This document shows, one piece after another, positions 59,461-64,000 of a stretch of DNA of 64,000 nt (positions within the stretch are counted from its first letter, which is position 1; each line of letters starts with the position of its first letter). The stretch lies in contig CAIQQJ010000106.1 in NCBI GenBank assembly GCA_903873905.1, positions 1-64,000 on the forward strand, in the 5' to 3' direction. The notes under the pieces are model-generated. The model did no database searches, was not told where the DNA came from, and saw only the letters and a list, made by a program, of their open reading frames with translations. The DNA is from an uncultured Flavobacteriales bacterium. Its GTDB lineage: Bacteria > Bacteroidota > Bacteroidia > Palsa-965. A program made the position numbers and the translations under genes.

Positions 59461-60471
59461 TTGAAAAAGTCGAAACTTCGTCAACTATTACAATTTGTCC
59501 TGTTCTTCGGACTTGGTGTTGGTTTGATGTATTGGCAATTCAGTCGGTTTGATGCAAATCAAAAAGCTCAATTTTTTATTGGATTAAAAACGGCAAATTA
59601 CAAATGGTTTGTGCTTGCCATTTTCATTGGAGCGCTTGCACATTTGAGTCGCGCAATTCGTTGGCAACAATTACTGCATCCATTGGGCAGAAAAGTTGGA
59701 TTGGGAAATCGTTTTTATGCGGTGATGATCGGTTATCTCGCGAATTATGGATTGCCGCGTTCTGGAGAATTTGTGAGAGGCGGATTATTATTGGAAAGCG
59801 ATGGTGTTCCATTTAGTGAAGCGTTTGGAACCATAGTCGTTGAAAGAATTGTTGATACACTCTGTTTATTATTGGTATTTCTGCTTGTATTACTTTTTCA
59901 ATTTTCCCAATTGCAAACTTTATGGGTTCAATATATTTGGGATCCTGCATTATTGAAAATAACCGCACTTGCAGCGAATACAACGACCTTGATAATTTTG
60001 ATTTCTGCAGTAGTTCTTTTTTTAGGAGTGCTTATTTTTTTCAGAAGAAAAATCGGGAAATTTTTTACTGGCAAACTTGGAAAGTTTTTGACAGGATTCA
60101 AGAATGGTATATTGGCCGTGAAGCGTGTTCCGAATCCTGGTTGGTTTATTTTCCATTCACTTTTCATTTGGACATGTTATTTGTTGTCGCTTTACACTTG
60201 TTTTTTCTGTTTCCCGGAAACATCAGGACTTTCACTCTACACGGCTTTGATACTTTTATTGTTCGGAACATTCGGAGTCATTTTCACTCCCGGCGGAATG
60301 GGCGCATATCAAATCATCATCACTACTTTACTCATTCGCATGTTTGAATCAACAACACCAGCTGCTGCACCATTCTCTTGGTTGAGTTGGGGAGCACAAG
60401 TAATTACGGTAATTATTTTTTGCGGAATTGCTGTTGCCATAAAACCTCTCCTAAATCGCGTCAAGAAATGA
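59461..60471 (+). CDS. Flippase-like (LPG synthase transmembrane-domain) membrane protein
   Basis: 336 residues. The start is TTG at 59461, three bases after the panD stop; there is no in-frame ATG before about residue 19, and the first membrane helix needs this start. About eight membrane helices, with the family motifs [27 protein letters not shown] and [10 protein letters not shown]. Proteins of this superfamily lack a catalytic soluble domain and are thought to flip lipids. The stop overlaps the next ATG (60468). Confidence 0.88.
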   Translation: MKKSKLRQLLQFVLFFGLGVGLMYWQFSRFDANQKAQFFIGLKTANYKWFVLAIFIGALAHLSRAIRWQQLLHPLGRKVGLGNRFYAVMIGYLANYGLPRSGEFVRGGLLLESDGVPFSEAFGTIVVERIVDTLCLLLVFLLVLLFQFSQLQTLWVQYIWDPALLKITALAANTTTLIILISAVVLFLGVLIFFRRKIGKFFTGKLGKFLTGFKNGILAVKRVPNPGWFIFHSLFIWTCYLLSLYTCFFCFPETSGLSLYTALILLLFGTFGVIFTPGGMGAYQIIITTLLIRMFESTTPAAAPFSWLSWGAQVITVIIFCGIAVAIKPLLNRVKK

Positions 60472-60992
60472 ACACGCCCGATCTTCTGAAAAATAAAATT
60501 CACACGCGCGAATCGATCAAACATTTATTGGGGCGCCAACATTTTTTCAAAAGGAAAATTGTTTTTACGAATGGCTGTTTCGACATTCTTCACTTAGGAC
60601 ATGTCGATTATTTAGCGAAAGCATCTGATTTCGGCGATTTTTTTGTGTTGGGATTGAACAGCGATGCATCAGTGAAAATGTTGAACAAGGGAAGTAATCG
60701 TCCATTGCAGGATGAACATTCCCGCGCGATGCTAATTGCTGCGATGGATTTTGTAGATGCTGTGGTTTTATTTGATGAGGCAACTCCTTTGGAGTTAATT
60801 CAATTTGTGAAACCGGACGTATTGGTAAAAGGTGCCGATTATGATGCACATGAAAAAGACCCGAAGAACAAAAAATATATTGTGGGATCTGATGTGGTAA
60901 GGGCGAATGGTGGTGAAGTGAAGACGATTGAATTTGTGGAAGGTTATTCTACATCAGCTATTGAAAAGAAAATTAGAGACTCAAAGATTTAA
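60468..60992 (+). CDS. RfaE2-like nucleotidyltransferase (heptose-1-phosphate adenylyltransferase type)
   Basis: 174 residues from the ATG at 60468, which overlaps the previous stop; a longer frame from 60378 is rejected. The cytidylyltransferase fold is marked by [16 protein letters not shown] (with the HLGH motif) and [15 protein letters not shown], then [11 protein letters not shown] and [12 protein letters not shown]. It would activate a sugar phosphate for lipopolysaccharide inner core. It is a stand-alone RfaE2 module, as in many Bacteroidota. Confidence 0.9.
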   Translation: MNTPDLLKNKIHTRESIKHLLGRQHFFKRKIVFTNGCFDILHLGHVDYLAKASDFGDFFVLGLNSDASVKMLNKGSNRPLQDEHSRAMLIAAMDFVDAVVLFDEATPLELIQFVKPDVLVKGADYDAHEKDPKNKKYIVGSDVVRANGGEVKTIEFVEGYSTSAIEKKIRDSKI

Positions 60993-61060
60993 GAATTACT
61001 AAATTCATCTCAAAAAAAAATCAAAAAAAAATTCGCAGACCTTTCGGATAAGTGAAAAAT

Positions 61061-61088
61061 GAAAGCCGCACAAAAAATGTGCGGCTTC
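61061..61088. terminator. Bidirectional terminator
   Basis: AAGCCGCACA (61063-61072) pairs with TGTGCGGCTT (61078-61087), loop AAAAA, between two convergent genes. Confidence 0.85.
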
Positions 61089-61114
61089 TTAATTCATACT
61101 CCACCAATCTAGTA

Positions 61115-62206
61115 CTAATAAAAAATCGATCTAGACATCTTCGGATTGAAAGGGTTGGGGAAAGCAAAGCGCAACGAAAGTTCAAGTCCTCCCTTTTTTG
61201 CACTCGCCGTTTGAAGTCCTGATGTGTTAATGTCATAACTCACACCGAATGAATAACTGGAATATTCTAAAAGAACAGTTGCTGTAACAGCATCTTTTGC
61301 ACGAACAAAAATTCCTGCAGAAATTGCCGCACCACTTTTGAATCCAGTATACCTTGCGTCATCACGTAAGGTGGCATAACGAAAAAGTGCACCAGCAAAT
61401 ATCTCTTGACTCGGCCCTTGTCTGGTGTAAACAAAACTAGGCACCAAAGAAAAACAAGAATTCGGAATTCCATATAACATTCCGCCGTGCACAACAGTCT
61501 TCATATAAAGTTTGGAATCTGAAGAAGCATAATATGAATATCCTGGTTGATTGACATGAAAAAATGCAAGACCAAAATTTCCCTTAAATGCATGGTTGTT
61601 TATTACTGGGTCAGATCCCATGGCGTTATCAAAATTCCAAAATATTCCTCCACTAAGGTCTGCGTATGAAAATGAATTCGACATGTTTGAGGTTTCTCCA
61701 GAAAAGAGACCTGGATTGAATGCGGACACATCGTATTGATTTCCCCATTGAAGAGCACCAGCGTTCATACTGTGTTGAGCAAATCCCACTTGAAATCCGG
61801 CTCCAACAGTATTGTAGGAATTCAAAACAACATGATAAGCGCCTGTCAAATTTCCTTGTGAAGTCCCAATTTTTGCATCGCCTGCTTTATCACTGAAAAA
61901 ATTTATTCCCGCAGCAGCAAAACCTTTCTTTGAAGTTTTTTTTGTTCTGAACCTCATGTCATACGAAAACGCAATTGTTTTATACGGCGTGGCCACACTT
62001 TGCCATTGATCTTTGTAATTAAAAATAGCTTGCATAGCGTGTTGAGCGCCTGCAGTCGCAGGATTTAATGTCAAAGGCGAAAAATCAAATTGCGAAAAAT
62101 GGATGTCTTGCGCTAACGCGCGTTGCGTAACAAAACAAAAAAGAAAAATCGCAACAACAAATAATTTGCTATTTATTTTGGCAGAAACTGTTTTCTTGTC
62201 TTTCAT
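61115..62206 (-). CDS. PorP/SprF-family T9SS outer-membrane protein
   Basis: 363 residues with a signal peptide (LFVVAIFLFCFVTQRALAQ). The family start is QDIHFSQFDFSPLTLNPATA, then QHAMQAIFNYKDQW. The rest is a 14-strand-like barrel (GAYHVVLNSYNTVGAGFQVG, SYSFGVSYDINTSG). PorP/SprF proteins anchor type B sorted surface proteins. The gene starts 2 bases after the SprB-like adhesin gene, matching the sprB-sprF order. Confidence 0.94.
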   Translation of the reverse strand: MKDKKTVSAKINSKLFVVAIFLFCFVTQRALAQDIHFSQFDFSPLTLNPATAGAQHAMQAIFNYKDQWQSVATPYKTIAFSYDMRFRTKKTSKKGFAAAGINFFSDKAGDAKIGTSQGNLTGAYHVVLNSYNTVGAGFQVGFAQHSMNAGALQWGNQYDVSAFNPGLFSGETSNMSNSFSYADLSGGIFWNFDNAMGSDPVINNHAFKGNFGLAFFHVNQPGYSYYASSDSKLYMKTVVHGGMLYGIPNSCFSLVPSFVYTRQGPSQEIFAGALFRYATLRDDARYTGFKSGAAISAGIFVRAKDAVTATVLLEYSSYSFGVSYDINTSGLQTASAKKGGLELSLRFAFPNPFNPKMSRSIFY

Positions 62207-62208
62207 TT

Positions 62209-64000
62209 TTATCGTAATAATGTAATGTTTCCTTTTTTAGAAATCTGTTTTCCATCAAAGCCCATACCTTCTAGAAAATAGACAAACACAGCAGAGTCAA
62301 GTGTCTTCCCTTTATATGTTCCATCCCAACAATCATTTGGATTCTCGGTTTCAAAAACCTTTTCTCCCCATCTATCAAAAATGGAAAAGTGAATTGTCTT
62401 GACACATTGTTTTCCATAAATACACAACAGATCATTTTCATTATCTCCATTTGGCGAAAATACATTTGGAACAAAAAGCTCAGGACATGTTTCGTCAACA
62501 GTTACAGTCACACAAGCGGTGTCGGAGCATAAATTTGCATCTGATACGATAACACAATACATGGTCGTTTGAACTGGTGCCGCAACAGGATTCGTGCAAT
62601 TGGTACAATTCAAACCTGTTGAAGGATTCCAATCGTATGTTGTTCCTCCTGTTGCTGAAAGTGTTGTGTTGCTTCCAATTTGAATGGAGATGTCTGTACT
62701 GATTCCTGCAATTGGATTAGCATTTGTTAGAACTATTACACTAGAAGATTGTACACAACCATTTGCATCCGTAATAGTGCAAGAATAATTTCCCGCCGAA
62801 AGTCCACTAATTGTGGAGGAATTTCCCGCTGCAGGATTCCAACTAAACGTCAACGGCGCCGTTCCTCCGTTTGCAATTGCAACTGCATTTCCATTATTCA
62901 ATCCGCACGCAGGAGAAGAGGTTACTGTCAACGAAATTTGTGTTGGTTGGGTAATTGTAAAAGTGGGTGTCAATGTACACCCGTTTGCATCGGTGATAAT
63001 GCAAGAGTAATTTCCTGCAACAAGCGAGGACGCGCTTGCACTCGTTCCACCTGATGGTGACCATACATATGTATAAGTTGGCGTTCCACCTGATGCGTTC
63101 ACTGTTGCCATTCCATTATTACCACCATTGCACAAAATGTCTGTTTGAGTAGACGTTACCGAAATAACAGTTGGCTGCACTATATTAACGGATGCTGTAA
63201 TTGAACAACCGTTTGCATCGGTGATCGTACAAGAATAATTTCCAGCGGTAAGTGAGCTTGCGGTTGCTGCATTTCCTCCTGATGGGGTCCAAGAGTAGGA
63301 ATAACTAGCCGTTCCTCCAGTAGCAATAACAATTGCAGCGCCGGTATTTCCCCCATAACACAAAATGTTGGTTTGTGAGCTTGTTGCCGCTAATACAGAA
63401 GGTTCGGTAATTGTAATTGATTGTGTTGTAATACAACCATTGGCATCTGTGATGGTACAAGAATAATTTCCAGGAGTGAGGGATGATGCTGTTGCTGCAT
63501 TTCCTCCAGAAGGGGCCCAAGCATAGGAATATGCAGGTGTTCCTCCATTTGTAATTACGGTAGCTGAGCCATTCCCATTTCCATTGCATGAAACATTCGA
63601 TTGTGAAGAGGTCGCTGTCAATAAATTTGGTTCAGTAATACTAAATGTTTGTGTCAACGAACAACCATTCGCATCTGTTATAACACAACTATAAATTCCA
63701 GTTGTTAGTGAAGTTGCGTTTGATGCGTTTCCTCCAGTAGGTGACCAGGAATAGGAATACCCAGGATTACCTCCACTTACCACCACAGTTGCAGAACCGG
63801 TATTTCCTCCATTACACAACACATCTGTTTGTGATGCTGTATTGGCAAGGGTGGAGGGTTGTGTTATGACAAAACTTTGATTTAAAGAACAAGAATTTGC
63901 ATCGGTAATGGTGCAAGTATAACTCCCAACTGCCAATGAAGTCGCGGTCGCTCCTGTTCCTCCTGATGGTGCCCATGAGTAGGTATAGGAAGGTGTTCCT
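62209..64000 (-). CDS. SprB-repeat adhesin with T9SS type B sorting domain (5' end outside window)
   Basis: At least 597 residues; the frame is open to the right edge. Its C-terminal part has at least six SprB-type repeats of about 76 residues (TDVLCNGGNTGSATVVVSGG, then YSCTITDANGC), each with two Cys. A further Ig-like unit follows, then a type B (gliding-associated) sorting domain: FVPNVFSPNGDNENDLLCIY and FDRWGEKVFETENPNDCWDG. SprB of gliding Flavobacteria moves along the surface. With PorP/SprF directly downstream it should be exported and anchored by T9SS. Total length is unknown. Confidence 0.93.
   Translation of the reverse strand, partial: GTPSYTYSWAPSGGTGATATSLAVGSYTCTITDANSCSLNQSFVITQPSTLANTASQTDVLCNGGNTGSATVVVSGGNPGYSYSWSPTGGNASNATSLTTGIYSCVITDANGCSLTQTFSITEPNLLTATSSQSNVSCNGNGNGSATVITNGGTPAYSYAWAPSGGNAATASSLTPGNYSCTITDANGCITTQSITITEPSVLAATSSQTNILCYGGNTGAAIVIATGGTASYSYSWTPSGGNAATASSLTAGNYSCTITDANGCSITASVNIVQPTVISVTSTQTDILCNGGNNGMATVNASGGTPTYTYVWSPSGGTSASASSLVAGNYSCIITDANGCTLTPTFTITQPTQISLTVTSSPACGLNNGNAVAIANGGTAPLTFSWNPAAGNSSTISGLSAGNYSCTITDANGCVQSSSVIVLTNANPIAGISTDISIQIGSNTTLSATGGTTYDWNPSTGLNCTNCTNPVAAPVQTTMYCVIVSDANLCSDTACVTVTVDETCPELFVPNVFSPNGDNENDLLCIYGKQCVKTIHFSIFDRWGEKVFETENPNDCWDGTYKGKTLDSAVFVYFLEGMGFDGKQISKKGNITLLR

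Overview
The window is AT-rich bacterial DNA from a member of the Bacteroidota. The evidence is nine proteins with type IX secretion (T9SS) sorting ends, a SprB-like adhesin followed by a PorP/SprF protein, DUF2480, DUF5686, DUF2723 and DUF3078 proteins, a RprXY-like two-component pair, the absence of clear Shine-Dalgarno sequences, and several upstream matches to the Bacteroidota -7 promoter element TAnnTTTG. I cannot place it below phylum; it looks like a gliding or adhesive lineage, possibly uncultured.

Layout. 1-3.9 kb: two tandem copies of a two-gene cassette (short T9SS-sorted protein plus collagen-like protein), one copy frameshifted. 4-12 kb: a small exported protein, then two large overlapping REC-PAS signalling proteins, one ending in a histidine kinase and one in a PP2C-type phosphatase, divergent from a lone receiver protein. 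12-16.7 kb: unknown and secreted proteins. 16.7-25 kb: thiL and a compact suf operon (sufA, B, C, D, S, E, a DUF59 gene, DUF2480). 25-31 kb: two large T9SS-sorted proteins bounded by a 160-bp direct repeat, and a small GldM-like protein. 31-41 kb: purF, a DUF5686 protein, two kynurenine-pathway genes (ACMSD and 3-hydroxyanthranilate dioxygenase), a zinc-ribbon membrane protein, an atypical SDR and mscL. 41-50 kb: a DUF3078 protein, secreted proteins, the RprXY-like pair, an acetyltransferase, and a TSUP transporter with a metallo-hydrolase/rhodanese protein. 50-58 kb: a repeat-filled gap, an OmpA-like protein, a gingipain-like secreted protein, a polysaccharide deacetylase and a DUF2723 membrane protein. 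58-64 kb: tRNA-Gln, panD, a flippase-like protein, a RfaE2-like nucleotidyltransferase, and the sprF/sprB-type pair running off the right edge.

The most unusual signal is a pair of small four-helix-bundle genes of the family found in 23S rRNA intervening sequences. One sits between sufB and sufC, the other between the two kynurenine genes. Each is bounded by inverted repeats, lies in the same direction as its host operon, and fills the space between an intact stop codon and an intact start codon almost to the base. In the second copy 25 of 26 repeat bases are complementary. They look like free-standing cassettes related to rRNA intervening sequences that have entered protein-coding operons.

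A second theme is duplication scars. A stub of the DUF2480 3' end lies 3 kb away next to a second secreted protein gene, and a stub of the rhodanese gene 3' end lies 1.7 kb away past the OmpA gene. Several families of short intergenic repeats recur. No CRISPR array, rRNA gene, prophage or transposase gene was seen.
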